DNA of 64,000 nt from Granulicella sp. (GCA_025408425.1 JANXYX010000001.1:310001-374000), one strand, 5' to 3'. Counted from the stretch's first letter, positions 53,892-63,934 are shown. The notes: a model not told the origin generated them from the letters alone. Program-made: numbers and translations.

Positions 53892-55703
53892 CTAACTGCT
53901 CCGCAGCCGCTGCAGCAGAAGGCGGTCGATGCGGATCTTCTCTGCGGCGAGTTTGGCGATCATCTCCTGGTCACCGCGGCGGTCGGCTTCGGCGATCAGG
54001 GTGCGGATCTCGCGCTGGCGACGCTCCAGATACTGAATCTCCAACTCCTTGAAGACGGTTTCGACCTGCTGAATCAGCGTCGCGGCGTTGGATGTCTGCG
54101 CATCGGACTGCTCTTCGTAGTCCTCGGCCTGGCGGAGGGCGCGTGCCAGTTGCGCTCGGGTACTGTCGTCCTGGGCTGCGTCCAGCGGGTTGTCGGGCAA
54201 GGTGGACTGCGAAAGCAGCTCCAGCAGAGGCTCGGCGGAGAGGCCAGAGATCCATCCTGGATTCTCGGTCAGCAGGCGCACAGCAAGCTCGCGGGCGGGG
54301 TCATCGCCGCGTTGGATCAGCGCGCGGATCAGGACGATCTCATTCTTGTTGAGTGGCGCTTCGACGACGGCGCGGACGCTCTCTACGCGTTTTGCGGCGG
54401 CCTGCTTCAGCTCCTGCCGCAGGATGGCGGAGTCGATACCGAGCTTCTGAGCGGCGTCGGCGGCGAACTCGTCGCGGTGGATGCTGTTCGGCATCAGCCG
54501 GATGTGGGGCAGCAGGAAGTTCATCGCCTTTACCTTGGCGTCGGCGGTGCGCGCCGGAAAGAGCTGGCGGGCGCGGTCGATCAGGTAATCGGACTGCCGC
54601 TTCGCTCCCTGCATCGCCTGGATATAGGCCTTGATGCCGCGCTCGCGGATGTAGCGGTCGGGGTCGAGGCCGTCTTCCAGCGCAACGACCTTGATGGTGA
54701 AACCCTCTTCCGTGAGCAGGGCGATCGACTTCTCTGCGGCGTTGGCGCCTGCCGTGTCGGGATCGAAGTTGACCACGATCTGCTTGGTAAAGCGACTGAG
54801 CAGACGAACCTGCATCTCGGTAAAAGCGGTGCCGGAGGTGGCCAGAACGTTATGGATTCCGGCCATATAGACGGAGATGCAGTCCATCTGGCCTTCCACC
54901 AGCAGGACGAAGTCGCGATTGCGGATCTCGCCCTTGGCCTTGTCCAGATTGAACAGCACCTGGCCCTTGGAGTAGAGCGCCGTCTCCGGCGAGTTCATGT
55001 ACTTGGGGCCGGACTTCTCGTCGGAGTCCAGCGCTCGCGCGGTGAAGGCGATGGTCTTGCCCTGCTCGTTGGCGATGGGGAAGGTGATGCGCTTGCGGAA
55101 GCGGGCGTAGAGCTGGCCGGGGCTTCCGTCGGCCTGATCCTTGGAACTGAACAGGCCGCTGGCGCGCATGGCCTCCTCGTTGAAGTGCGCCTTCAGGCGG
55201 TCGCGCATGTCGTTGAAGTCGTCTGGCGCGTATCCGATACGAAATTTAGCGATCGTCTCCGGAGTGACTCCGCGGCCGGTGAGGTATTCGCGTGCGCGTG
55301 CGGCCCCCGGAGACTTCAACTGCGCCTCAAAGTACTGTGTGGCGGCTTCGTGGATATCGATCAACTGGCGGCGCAGGCCGGCCTCGCGTGCCTCATCGGG
55401 AGAGCTGAACTCGCGCTTCGGCAGGGCGATACCGCACTTGGTGGCGACGGCGCGAACCGCCTCAGGAAAGCTGATGTTGTCCAGCTTCATCACAAAGGTG
55501 AAGACGTCGCCCTTCTCGTGGCAACCGAAGCAATAGAAGTAGTTATGCGTCGCGTTGACTGAGAAGCTGCCCGACTTTTCCTTGTGGAAGGGGCACAAAC
55601 CGGTGTAGTTCTGCGCGCCGGTCTTGCGCAGCTTCACGTAGTCGCCGATGATGCGAACGATGTCGGCCTGCTGCTTGACGGTTTGGGCGAAGTTATCAGA
55701 CAC
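53892..55703 (-). CDS. dnaG: DNA primase DnaG
   Basis: DnaG makes RNA primers for replication. The N-terminal zinc-binding domain shows CPFHKEKSGSFSVNATHNYF then CFGCHEKGD. The Toprim domain contains VEGQMDCISVYMAG and the acidic FDPDTAGANAAE. The C-terminal ~200 residues form the helicase-binding domain. At 603 residues it has normal length. It begins with GTG. Its start is overlapped by the end of a short leader ORF that begins with the same six residues (MSDNFA). It sits close to rpoD, as the macromolecular synthesis genes do in many bacteria, although here a flippase and a toxin-antitoxin pair separate them. Confidence 0.96.
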   Translation of the reverse strand: MSDNFAQTVKQQADIVRIIGDYVKLRKTGAQNYTGLCPFHKEKSGSFSVNATHNYFYCFGCHEKGDVFTFVMKLDNISFPEAVRAVATKCGIALPKREFSSPDEAREAGLRRQLIDIHEAATQYFEAQLKSPGAARAREYLTGRGVTPETIAKFRIGYAPDDFNDMRDRLKAHFNEEAMRASGLFSSKDQADGSPGQLYARFRKRITFPIANEQGKTIAFTARALDSDEKSGPKYMNSPETALYSKGQVLFNLDKAKGEIRNRDFVLLVEGQMDCISVYMAGIHNVLATSGTAFTEMQVRLLSRFTKQIVVNFDPDTAGANAAEKSIALLTEEGFTIKVVALEDGLDPDRYIRERGIKAYIQAMQGAKRQSDYLIDRARQLFPARTADAKVKAMNFLLPHIRLMPNSIHRDEFAADAAQKLGIDSAILRQELKQAAAKRVESVRAVVEAPLNKNEIVLIRALIQRGDDPARELAVRLLTENPGWISGLSAEPLLELLSQSTLPDNPLDAAQDDSTRAQLARALRQAEDYEEQSDAQTSNAATLIQQVETVFKELEIQYLERRQREIRTLIAEADRRGDQEMIAKLAAEKIRIDRLLLQRLRSS

Positions 55704-55767
55704 AGAGAGTTACGAGGTCTTCCTTTAGTTCTGTTGCTGATGGCGCAATGGCGAAATTATCCGACAC
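55696..55767 (-). other. possible 23-codon leader ORF overlapping the dnaG start
   Basis: A GTG-initiated frame begins with the same six residues as DnaG (MSDNFA) with synonymous codon changes, then diverges. It ends at a TGA lying five bases into dnaG. There are 20 matches in 22 bases between the two start regions, 64 bases apart. No strong ribosome binding site precedes it, so it may be a leader peptide, a fossil duplication or an unused start. Confidence 0.4.
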
Positions 55768-55913
55768 AGTTGCGAATCTCAAGTGTAGATGAGTGGCTGC
55801 GATGATTTCCTGTGGACGCAACGATGGCTGGTGGCGATACCTGCTGGACAGTTTGCGTGCCATCATAATCGTTACAGCGGCGGCTCCGTGCGTCCGCCTA
55901 GAATAGCGAGAAC

Positions 55914-56672
55914 ATGCAGAATCAGGAACTGCTGGACCGGATCGTCGTGGTGCTGGTGCGCGCGCGGAATCCTAACAATATTGGTGCGGTTGCGCGGGCG
56001 ATGCACGACTTCGGATTCCGCCATCTGCGGCTGGTGAATGACTACACCGTTCCTTTTGAGACGGCGCGCTCTGCGGTAGACGCGGGCGCGGTACTGGCGG
56101 CTGCGGTAGAGTTTGGCAGCGTCGCCGAGGCGGTGGCGGATTGCACGCTGGTGGTAGGAACAACGGCGGTGGGCGAACGTGCGCTGCAGCACCCCCTCCA
56201 CGCCCTGCCGGAGGCCGCGACCCAGATGCGGGAGCATCTTGCGAGCGGTGGCGATACTCCCCAGGTGGCGCTGCTCTTTGGCTCGGAGAAGACTGGCCTC
56301 AGCAATGATGAGCTGAGTCACTGCAACTGGCTGCTCACCATCCCCATGCAGGAGCATGAAGAGGTGCGGCATCCGTCGATGAATCTCGGCCAGGCGGTCG
56401 CGGTCTGTCTGTGGGAGCTGGTGCGTCGGCCAGTCACGCAGCCCGTTGCCGGGGCAGCCTCGCCGGTGGATGCCGCAGAGTTGGAGCGGCTCACCCGGCT
56501 GCTGACCGATGTGCTGGAGCAGACTGGCTACACGCGGCGTCATCCCGCCAACTGCGACGACGCGCAGATTCGACGTCTGGTCTTACGGATGGGATTGACC
56601 GCGTCTGACGTGCCGGTGTGGATGGGCATCCTGCGGCAGATTCTCTGGCACGCGGCGAGAGACAAGGGATGA
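55914..56672 (+). CDS. TrmJ-like tRNA/rRNA (SpoU) methyltransferase
   Basis: This 252-residue protein has a SPOUT fold. VVVLVRARNPNNIGAVARAM contains the conserved N-x-x-N-I-G-A-x-x-R start motif. VALLFGSEKTGLSNDEL and HPSMNLGQAVAVCLWEL form the trefoil knot. The C-terminal extension (LEQTGYTRRHPANCDD, RLVLRMGLTASDV) is typical of TrmJ, which 2'-O-methylates position 32 of tRNA. Group 1 TrmH-family RNA methyltransferases look similar, so the target is not certain. The gene is monocistronic and diverges from dnaG. Confidence 0.9.
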   Translation: MQNQELLDRIVVVLVRARNPNNIGAVARAMHDFGFRHLRLVNDYTVPFETARSAVDAGAVLAAAVEFGSVAEAVADCTLVVGTTAVGERALQHPLHALPEAATQMREHLASGGDTPQVALLFGSEKTGLSNDELSHCNWLLTIPMQEHEEVRHPSMNLGQAVAVCLWELVRRPVTQPVAGAASPVDAAELERLTRLLTDVLEQTGYTRRHPANCDDAQIRRLVLRMGLTASDVPVWMGILRQILWHAARDKG

Positions 56673-56782
56673 TTCGCGGTTCTGCGTGGCACGGTGCACG
56701 CTGCCGGGTGCGCATAGACCTGTAGACTAGGCCAAATCCATTCATTGACATCAAGACCAAAGATCAATCGGGGGAGCGAAGC

Positions 56783-59191
56783 ATGTTTGAGGCAAAAGGC
56801 AAGTTGGCGCTGGCAGGTGTGGTGGCGCTGTGTGGGTTGACCATCTCGGGCGCGGCGCAACAGGCGCGTCAGGTAACGACAGCGGAGTACGCGCAGGCAG
56901 AGAAGTTCATGTCCTACAACGTCAATCCGCTGGTCTATCACGGGGTGGATCGCCCTGCGTGGCTGCCGGACGGCCGCTTCTGGTATCGCGATACCGGCCC
57001 CGATGGTGCCACGTACTTGTTGGTCGATCCCGCGAAGGGCATCAAGGTTCCAGCGTTTGATCACGTAAAGCTGGCGGCGGCGCTTACGGCTGCCTCGGCT
57101 GGCAAGAGGAGCTTCGATCCGCACCATCTCGCCATCGCAGATCTGGCGTTGGAGGATGGAGACAAGACCGTCATCGTCCGTGCCGGCGCGGAGAAGATGC
57201 GCTGCGACCTGAGCGGCAGCACGGGCAAGTGCACCGTCGAGCAGGCCGGTCCGAAGCCTGTCGCGGCCAGCCGAGGCCGAGCCAGTGCAGAGTTGTCCCC
57301 CGACAAGAAGAAGCAGGCCTTCATCCGCGACTACAACCTGTGGGTTCTCGACATCGCAACCGGCAAGGAGACGCAGCTCACCACCGATGGCGTGAAGGAC
57401 TACGGCTACGCCACCGATAACGCGGGCTGGACGCACAGCGACAACGCGATTCTGGTGTGGTCGCCGGACTCGAAGAAGATCGCGACGTTTCAGCAGGATC
57501 AGCGCAAGACCGGAGAGCTGTACCTGGTGCCCGTCACCATCGGACATCCGCAGCTGACGACGTTGAAGTATCCGCTGGTCGGCGATGCGGACGTAACGAT
57601 GATTGAGCGCGTGATCATCGACGTCGATGCCGCGAAGGTCGTTCGGCTGAAGATGCCGCCCGATCAGCATCGCTCCACGTTATGCGATGACGTGAGCTGC
57701 CGCGGCGGCAGTGGCTGGGACGACGTGCAATGGAGCGCTGATGCCAGCCACCTCGCCTTCGTCTCCACCTCGCGCGACCACAAACAGGAGTGGCTGCGCG
57801 TCGCCGATGCAGCCACCGGAGACATTCGTGAGGTGATGGGAGAGACGGTTGCCAAGTTCTTTGAGAGCGGCAACAACAAGGTGAACTGGAAGTATCTGCC
57901 CAACTCGAATGAGATTCTCTGGTTCAGCGAGCGCGATGGCTGGGGCCAGATGTATCTCTACGACCTGACCACCGGGAAGCTGAAGAATCAGATCACGCAC
58001 GGCGAAGGCAACGTGACCCAGGTGCTGCAGGTGGATGAGAACACGCGGACCATCTACTTTCTGGCGGTGGGAAAAGAGAAGGGCCGCGACCCGTACTACA
58101 CGCAGTTGTACCGCATCGGCTTCGACGGCAAAGAGATGAAGCTGCTGACTCCGGAGAACGCGGACCACACCGTAACGATGTCTCCCGATAGCCGCTACTT
58201 TGTTGACGCGTACTCCACGCCAACGCAGCCCCAGGCCGCGGTGGTGCGCGACAACACCGGCAAGATCGCGATGGAAGTTGCGAAGCAGGACATCAGCAAA
58301 CTGGTAGCAGCAGGCTGGGTTCCGCTGACGCCGATCACCGTGAAGGCGCGCGACGGCAAGACGGACCTGTACGGTTACATGTTCAAGCCAACCAGCTTCG
58401 ATGCGGCGAAGAAGTATCCCATCGTCAACTACGTTTATCCGGGGCCGCAGATCGGCTCGTGCGGCGGTCGCGAGTTTCATGCGGCACACGGCGATCTGCA
58501 GGCGCTGGCGGAGCTTGGCTTTGTAGTGGTGTGCATCGACGGCATGGGCACGCCATCCCGCTCGAAGGCGTTTCATGAGGCGTACTTCGCTGACCTCGGG
58601 GACAACACCATTCCAGACCAGGTGTCTGGCATGAAGGAGCTTGCGGCGAAGTATCCTTTCATCGATCTGGAGCACGCCGGAATGTACGGCCACTCAGGCG
58701 GCGGCAACGCCACGGCGGCGGCCATGTTTCACTATCCTGACTTCTTCAAAGTAGGTATCGCGGAGAGCGGCAACCATGACAATCGCGAGTATGAAGATGA
58801 CTGGGCGGAGAAGTGGGCCGGGCTGCTGGTCAAGAATGCCGATGGCACCAGCAACTACGACAGTCAGGCGAACCAGAATGACGCGAAGAACCTGAAGGGG
58901 CATCTGCTGCTGGCGCACGGAACGATGGATGACAACGTGCCGATGAACAACACACTGCTGGTCGTCGATGCGCTGATCAAGGCGAACAAGGACTTCGATC
59001 TGCTGCTGATTCCAAATGCCGCGCATGGATACGGTGCGGCATCGCAGTACATGGCTCGTCGCCGCTGGGACTACTTCGTGCGCTATCTGGCGGGCAACGT
59101 GCCGCCGCATGAGTACGAGATGACTCCATACGCGGACGCGATGGCGCGGGCGAATGGGCCAGACGCGGGTGACGAAGCCGAAGATTATTAG
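56783..59191 (+). CDS. secreted S9-family dipeptidyl peptidase IV-like protease
   Basis: This 802-residue protein has a signal peptide (LALAGVVALCGLTISGAAQ). The N-terminal ~500 residues form an eight-bladed beta-propeller (DPPIV_N), and the C-terminal part an alpha/beta hydrolase. The catalytic Ser is in MYGHSGGGNATAAAM, the Asp in GTMDDNVPMNN, and the His in NAAHGYGA. It resembles Xaa-Pro dipeptidyl peptidases that trim peptides in the periplasm or at the surface. GGGGGAGCG precedes the ATG. It converges with the small AhpD-like gene. Confidence 0.92.
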   Translation: MFEAKGKLALAGVVALCGLTISGAAQQARQVTTAEYAQAEKFMSYNVNPLVYHGVDRPAWLPDGRFWYRDTGPDGATYLLVDPAKGIKVPAFDHVKLAAALTAASAGKRSFDPHHLAIADLALEDGDKTVIVRAGAEKMRCDLSGSTGKCTVEQAGPKPVAASRGRASAELSPDKKKQAFIRDYNLWVLDIATGKETQLTTDGVKDYGYATDNAGWTHSDNAILVWSPDSKKIATFQQDQRKTGELYLVPVTIGHPQLTTLKYPLVGDADVTMIERVIIDVDAAKVVRLKMPPDQHRSTLCDDVSCRGGSGWDDVQWSADASHLAFVSTSRDHKQEWLRVADAATGDIREVMGETVAKFFESGNNKVNWKYLPNSNEILWFSERDGWGQMYLYDLTTGKLKNQITHGEGNVTQVLQVDENTRTIYFLAVGKEKGRDPYYTQLYRIGFDGKEMKLLTPENADHTVTMSPDSRYFVDAYSTPTQPQAAVVRDNTGKIAMEVAKQDISKLVAAGWVPLTPITVKARDGKTDLYGYMFKPTSFDAAKKYPIVNYVYPGPQIGSCGGREFHAAHGDLQALAELGFVVVCIDGMGTPSRSKAFHEAYFADLGDNTIPDQVSGMKELAAKYPFIDLEHAGMYGHSGGGNATAAAMFHYPDFFKVGIAESGNHDNREYEDDWAEKWAGLLVKNADGTSNYDSQANQNDAKNLKGHLLLAHGTMDDNVPMNNTLLVVDALIKANKDFDLLLIPNAAHGYGAASQYMARRRWDYFVRYLAGNVPPHEYEMTPYADAMARANGPDAGDEAEDY

Positions 59192-59211
59192 GCGGGCTTG
59201 ATGAGGGCTGG

Positions 59212-59631
59212 CTACTCGACGTTGAACTCCGGGTCGACGGGAACCTGCAGCGCGGTGACGATGGCGTTGGTCTCGGCGGCCATGCCGACGACGGCGAGAA
59301 ACTCGGCGTGCTGCTGGTCGGTCAGGCCCTTGGCGCGGGCGGCGGCGGTGTGGGAGTGCACGCAGTAGCTGCAACTGTTGGCCGTGGAGACAGCGATGTA
59401 GATCAACTCTTTGGTCAGCGGATCGAGTGCGCCCGGATACGTTTGAGGCTCGACCATGACCTCCTTGATGCTGACCCAGGTGCGTTCGAGCAGCGCAGGT
59501 TGGTTGGCGAGAGCGCGCCAGAAGTTGTTAACAAAGTCGGATTTGCGAGTGGCGCGGATGTCGTCGAAGACGGCCTGGACGCGGGGGGAGGTGGAGACTT
59601 CGGCATCGGTCCAGAGTTTTACGGTGGCCAT
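59212..59631 (-). CDS. carboxymuconolactone decarboxylase/AhpD-like protein
   Basis: This 139-residue protein has the AhpD-type redox motif SCSYCVHSHTAAA, with CxxC and nearby His. It follows the stretch PLTKELIYIAVSTAN, all hallmarks of the CMD fold. It is probably a peroxidase-like or alkylhydroperoxidase D-type protein. There is no signal peptide. It is preceded by an NTF2-like secreted protein gene, 42 bases upstream, and the two may be one unit. Confidence 0.9.
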   Translation of the reverse strand: MATVKLWTDAEVSTSPRVQAVFDDIRATRKSDFVNNFWRALANQPALLERTWVSIKEVMVEPQTYPGALDPLTKELIYIAVSTANSCSYCVHSHTAAARAKGLTDQQHAEFLAVVGMAAETNAIVTALQVPVDPEFNVE

Positions 59632-59673
59632 GGGGGAGACCTTTCGTGGTGTTTGTCGGCTTGCTTGTGTGGG

Positions 59674-60144
59674 CTACTGTGCGGGACAGTCCTTGCGTCC
59701 GGTGTCGGCTACGCTTGCGATGAGCCATTTGCCGTCGGTGCGGACGAGGTTGAAGAGATCGGTGCCGCAGTGGTCTACTTTGCCATCGACGAGGAATTCG
59801 AAGGGCGCCCAGACTACGGCGAGATCGTTGTCGAATCGCACGAGTGGGTCGTGGATGCGCTCTTCGATGTGGGATGTGCCGGGCTTGCCTACGCGGTCGG
59901 CGAAGGCTTCGAGGGTCATCTGGGTGGGCTTGCCGTCGCGCATCAGGACCATGGTTCCGCCGGGAAGGGTGGGTTCTTTGATGGCTGCGGCATCGCGCTT
60001 GGTCATGCCTTCGAACATGGCGTGGATGGGAGCGAGGATTGCTGTTTCTTCGGGGGTGGCGGCGTGTAGCGGAGGGGCGAGGAAGGAGGCGCAGAGTGCC
60101 AGGGCCAGGGGTAGGAGGAGATGCGATTGAGGAGAGGTCTTCAT
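59674..60144 (-). CDS. secreted SnoaL/NTF2-like protein
   Basis: This 156-residue protein has a signal peptide (LLPLALALCASFLAPPLHAA). The mature sequence is a cone-shaped NTF2/lumazine-binding-like domain (AILAPIHAMFEGMTKRDAAA, then RFDNDLAVVWAPFEFLVDG and LVRTDGKWLIASVADT). Such domains bind small hydrophobic ligands or act as isomerases or auxiliary subunits; no catalytic pair is clear. It ends 42 bases before the AhpD-like gene on the same strand. Confidence 0.82.
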   Translation of the reverse strand: MKTSPQSHLLLPLALALCASFLAPPLHAATPEETAILAPIHAMFEGMTKRDAAAIKEPTLPGGTMVLMRDGKPTQMTLEAFADRVGKPGTSHIEERIHDPLVRFDNDLAVVWAPFEFLVDGKVDHCGTDLFNLVRTDGKWLIASVADTGRKDCPAQ

Positions 60145-60188
60145 GGCTCCTGATTGTATGCGGAACGATGGGATACGCGGATTCTGGA

Positions 60189-61508
60189 TTACATGTAATC
60201 CACGCCGTATTGGACGGGGATTTGGGTGAAGGCGATGCGGGTGGGGGCGGCTTCGCGGGCGGGTAGCATTCCGGCGAAGTGGAGGGTGGTGTGGCCGTAT
60301 TTTAGGTTGAGCTTGTCCATGGTGGTGGAGAGCTGGTCGCGGTTGGTGGGGTCGGCGAAGAGTTCGGCCTGATGCTCGCTCTCGGGGATGAGGTTGCGGA
60401 GGGTGACGCCGACGAAGAAGGGTTTGTTGAACTCCGGGCCTTGCGGGCGCTGGGCCCAGAGGCTGCGTAGGACTTCGAGCAGGGTGAGGGTGTCCTGGCA
60501 GTCGCGGAAGCGGGCCTCCATGGCCCAGCCGGAGTGCTTGATGCCGCTGAAGTGTTTCTTTGATTTCATGCGCTCGGCTTGCTCGCGCGTGAGTTGGAAG
60601 CGGATGGTGACGGCGAGGGAGCCGGTGTAGAACTTCTCCATGCGGAGGCGCATGGCGGCCTTGTGGAGGAGCTTATGCGCGACGGCCCAGGCTCCTTGCT
60701 GCGAGCGGTGTTCGGGGCCAAGAACGTGGGAGTGGCCGAGGGATTTCTGGATGCCGGTGGAGACGGGCGCGCCGTCGTCGCCGGAGTCCGCACCCCGCAG
60801 CCAGTGGTAGAGGCGGTCGCCCCAGACGGAGTCCCACAGCTTGTGCATGCCTTCGCGGTCGAGCGCGAGGAGTTGCGGCATGGTGGTGATGCCCTTGGCG
60901 TTGAGGCGAACCTCAGTGCGTGCGCCTACGCCCGGCAGGTCGCGTAGTTCGAGGTGGGCGATGGCGCGGGGAAGTTGCGACGGCAGCAGCCCGATCAGGC
61001 CATCGGGCTTCTGCATGTCGCTGGCGATCTTGGCGAGATAACGATTCGGCGCCATGCCGATGGAGCAGCGCAGCGCCTCGCCCGCATTTCTATAGATGGA
61101 CTGCTTCACCTCCAGCGCAATCTTTCGCGCTCGTGGCGGCTCTTGCTCACGGCCCATCAGCTGACACACCATCTCGTCGATCGACGGAGTATGCGCCACC
61201 GGGCAAGCCAGCTCCACCGCCTTGGCGATGCGGTGGGAGTACTCCGCATAGACTTCGTGGTTGCCCGCGATCAGCACAATCTCCGGGCATATCCGCTTAG
61301 CCTCGCCGACCTGCGTGCCGGTCTTGATGCCCAGCGCCTTCGCCTCGTAGCTTGCTGCGATGCAGCAGGTAGTGTCCGCCATAGTCGGCACCACGGCCAG
61401 CGGCCGCCCGCGATACTCCGGGTGGATCTGCTGCTCGACTGACGCAAAGAAGCTGTTCAGGTCGATGTGCAGGAAGCCAAAGCGGTCGGTCGAGTGCGAT
61501 TCAGACAT
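60189..61508 (-). CDS. dinB: Y-family DNA polymerase (DinB/Pol IV-like)
   Basis: Translesion polymerase of the DinB/UmuC group, 439 residues from MSESHSTDRFG; the frame is open for 101 codons upstream, but that part is not protein-like. Metal ligands are in FLHIDLNSFFASVEQQ and in SIDEMV, where the usual SxDEAxLD is partly changed. The thumb has helix-hairpin-helix RDLPGVGARTEVRL. The C-terminal little-finger domain ends VQYGVDYM. The stop lies inside a perfect palindrome, GGATTACATGTAATCC. Confidence 0.88.
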   Translation of the reverse strand: MSESHSTDRFGFLHIDLNSFFASVEQQIHPEYRGRPLAVVPTMADTTCCIAASYEAKALGIKTGTQVGEAKRICPEIVLIAGNHEVYAEYSHRIAKAVELACPVAHTPSIDEMVCQLMGREQEPPRARKIALEVKQSIYRNAGEALRCSIGMAPNRYLAKIASDMQKPDGLIGLLPSQLPRAIAHLELRDLPGVGARTEVRLNAKGITTMPQLLALDREGMHKLWDSVWGDRLYHWLRGADSGDDGAPVSTGIQKSLGHSHVLGPEHRSQQGAWAVAHKLLHKAAMRLRMEKFYTGSLAVTIRFQLTREQAERMKSKKHFSGIKHSGWAMEARFRDCQDTLTLLEVLRSLWAQRPQGPEFNKPFFVGVTLRNLIPESEHQAELFADPTNRDQLSTTMDKLNLKYGHTTLHFAGMLPAREAAPTRIAFTQIPVQYGVDYM

Positions 61509-61631
61509 GATAGGTGCTGGGGATATTCTATTCGCTCTTTGTTTGCTTGTGGCGTGCCGTGAAGCGAGATTCATGGTGAACTTAAATCTGCGGTCCAGAG
61601 TTCCAAAGCGAATTCTCGATATGCTCCTCCT

Positions 61632-62240
61632 ATGAAATCTCTTCGCATGCCCTTTGCAGTGTTGTTGCCGTTGATGGAACTCGTTGTCTGGGTAATTCTC
61701 GTTCCCATACCGACAACATTGATTTACTTGGGAGTTCATACGCCAGCACAGCCAGAGGTCGTACATACCGAAATTGGCACTTTCTCGATTACCCCTCAAG
61801 AAGCACGCCAAATTGCGATCGAGTCAGCGAGCTTGAGCACCTCTCACGCTATTACAGCGCTCAATACTCCGGGAACGCTCGTTGAAATTCTTATCTCACT
61901 GCCGACTGTGTGGCCCGATACATGGCGCCCTGTACATCTGCCTTTGGATATTTGGAGATCTATTACTCTTCCATTTTTCTGCCTGCCAGCCTGGTGGTTT
62001 GCCGGACGTGGCTTTGATGCTTTGCGAAGTAGGGAGCGCCTGCCCTGGCCTGTCGCTCTCTTCGGTACCTTGCTCTGCATCGCTTTCGTTGTGTTGTTCT
62101 GCGGTCTTCGGTTCGAGATTCCCGCTGAAGATCGTGCTGGTGGATCCTGGGTTTTTTGGGGCATGGCTCTCTGGGCATTGCTATTCAGCGCATTCCCCTT
62201 AGCTTGGCTAATGCGACGACGTGCTTCTCTCTCGGAATAA
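61632..62240 (+). CDS. orphan three- to four-helix membrane protein, lower GC
   Basis: This 202-residue protein has hydrophobic segments at about residues 8-34, 112-126, 143-161 and 173-192. A polar ~75-residue segment lies between the first two (with [16 protein letters not shown]). I know no function; proteins of this pattern appear as hypotheticals in Acidobacteria. Base composition is lower in GC than the flanking genes (25 of 60 bases in 61681-61740). GCTCCTCCT precedes the ATG but is not a canonical ribosome binding site on this strand. It lies between divergent dinB and the carboxylase gene and may be a recent arrival. Confidence 0.65.
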   Translation: MKSLRMPFAVLLPLMELVVWVILVPIPTTLIYLGVHTPAQPEVVHTEIGTFSITPQEARQIAIESASLSTSHAITALNTPGTLVEILISLPTVWPDTWRPVHLPLDIWRSITLPFFCLPAWWFAGRGFDALRSRERLPWPVALFGTLLCIAFVVLFCGLRFEIPAEDRAGGSWVFWGMALWALLFSAFPLAWLMRRRASLSE

Positions 62241-62281
62241 GCCCCACAAATCCCACTCTGTCGCTGCTAGAATCGCTGCCT

Positions 62282-63934
62282 ATGGCAGCTGCTGAACATC
62301 CCGTCACGCCCCAGGCTAAGAGTACGTCGCATCAACATAAGCTGGCTGAACTCGCTGTGCGTAACGCCATCGCCGAAGAGGGTGGTGGCCCCGAGCGGCG
62401 TGAGCGCGAGCGCAAGGCCGGCAAGCTCTCCGCCCGCGAGCGCATCGACTTCCTGCTCGACGAAGGTACCTTTGAGGAGACCGACAAGTTCGTCACCCAT
62501 CGCGCCACCGACTTCGGCATGGCCGAGCAGCGCGTCCCCGGCGACGGCTTCATCACCGGCTACGGCCGCGTCCATGGCCGCGTCGTCTTCGTCTTCGCGC
62601 AGGACTTCACCGTCTTCGGTGGATCGCTCTCCGAGGCCAACGCCGCCAAGATCGTGAAGATCATGGACATGGCCATGCGCGTCGGCGCACCGATCGTCGG
62701 GCTGAACGACTCCGGCGGCGCACGCATCCAGGAGGGCGTCGTCTCCCTCGCCGGCTACACCGACATCTTTCTCCGCAACACCCTCGCCAGCGGAGTCATC
62801 CCGCAGATCTCCGCCATCCTCGGCCCCTGTGCTGGTGGCGCCGTGTACTCGCCCGCCATCACCGACTTCACCCTGATGACCGAGAAGACCAGCTATATGT
62901 TTGTTACCGGCCCTGACGTCATCAAGACCGTGACGCATGAGGACGTCACCAAGGCCGAACTCGGTGGGGCCGTCACGCACAACGAGATCTCCGGCGTCGC
63001 CCACTTTATGGCGCACGACGATCAGGAGTGCCTCGCCACCGTGCGCGAACTGCTTAGCTTCCTGCCGTCGAACAACCTCGACGACGCCCCGCGCCGACCC
63101 ACGCAAGACGACCCTGCCCGCGCCGACCTCGCGCTCGACACCATCATCCCTGACGAGAGCAACCAGCCCTACGACATGTGCGACGTCATCTCCCGCGTCG
63201 TGGACGACGGCTACCTCTTCCAGGTGCAGGAGCACTTCGCCCGCAACATCGTCGTCGGCTTCGCCCGCATGGATGGCCGTCCCGTCGGCATCGTCGCCAA
63301 CCAGCCAGCCTTCCTCGCCGGCGTGCTGGACATCAGCGCCAGCGTCAAAGCTGCGCGCTTCGTCCGATTCTGCGACGCCTTCAATATCCCGCTCATCACC
63401 TTTGAGGACGTTCCCGGCTTCATGCCCGGCGTCCAGCAGGAGCACGGCGGCATCATCCGTCACGGCGCCAAGCTGCTCTACGCCTTCGCGGAGGCCACCG
63501 TTCCCAAGCTCACCGTCATCACCCGCAAGGCCTACGGTGGAGCCTATTGCGTGATGAGCAGCAAACATCTCCGCACCGATCTCAACCTCGCCTGGCCCAC
63601 CGCCGAGATCGCCGTCATGGGTCCGGAGGGCGCCGTCAACATCGTCTACAAGCGTGAGTTGGAGCAGACCGTCCGCCATGCCGCAGCCATCTGGCCGCAG
63701 GGCAAGACGTTCACCGAAGAGGAGAAACTTGCCATCCTCGCCGAGGCCCGCAAGGAGAAGGTCGAAGAGTTCCGCGAGCGCTTCGCCAATCCCTATGTTG
63801 CCGCCGAGCGGGGCTATATAGATGCTGTCATCCGCCCCAGCGAAACCCGCCGCCGCCTCAACTCCGCTCTGGATATGCTCTCCACCAAACGCGAAAAAAA
63901 TCCTGCCAAAAAGCATGGGAATATTCCGCTGTGA
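62282..63934 (+). CDS. acyl-CoA (acetyl/propionyl-CoA) carboxylase, carboxyltransferase beta subunit
   Basis: This 550-residue carboxyltransferase transfers CO2 from biotin to acyl-CoA. The N-terminal half has [19 protein letters not shown], the oxyanion-hole glycine-rich [13 protein letters not shown], and [18 protein letters not shown]. The C-terminal half has [35 protein letters not shown]-like sequence and [17 protein letters not shown]. This is the PccB/AccD5-type arrangement. I start at ATG 62282. A biotin carboxylase partner is not in view. A cupin gene begins within its stop codon (GTGA overlap). Confidence 0.93.
   Translation: MAAAEHPVTPQAKSTSHQHKLAELAVRNAIAEEGGGPERRERERKAGKLSARERIDFLLDEGTFEETDKFVTHRATDFGMAEQRVPGDGFITGYGRVHGRVVFVFAQDFTVFGGSLSEANAAKIVKIMDMAMRVGAPIVGLNDSGGARIQEGVVSLAGYTDIFLRNTLASGVIPQISAILGPCAGGAVYSPAITDFTLMTEKTSYMFVTGPDVIKTVTHEDVTKAELGGAVTHNEISGVAHFMAHDDQECLATVRELLSFLPSNNLDDAPRRPTQDDPARADLALDTIIPDESNQPYDMCDVISRVVDDGYLFQVQEHFARNIVVGFARMDGRPVGIVANQPAFLAGVLDISASVKAARFVRFCDAFNIPLITFEDVPGFMPGVQQEHGGIIRHGAKLLYAFAEATVPKLTVITRKAYGGAYCVMSSKHLRTDLNLAWPTAEIAVMGPEGAVNIVYKRELEQTVRHAAAIWPQGKTFTEEEKLAILAEARKEKVEEFRERFANPYVAAERGYIDAVIRPSETRRRLNSALDMLSTKREKNPAKKHGNIPL

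Noticed and set aside
60189-61811. DinB start 101 codons further upstream
   Set aside because: The extra residues are not protein-like, and the family N-terminus begins at about FGFLHIDLNSF shortly after the Met at 61508.
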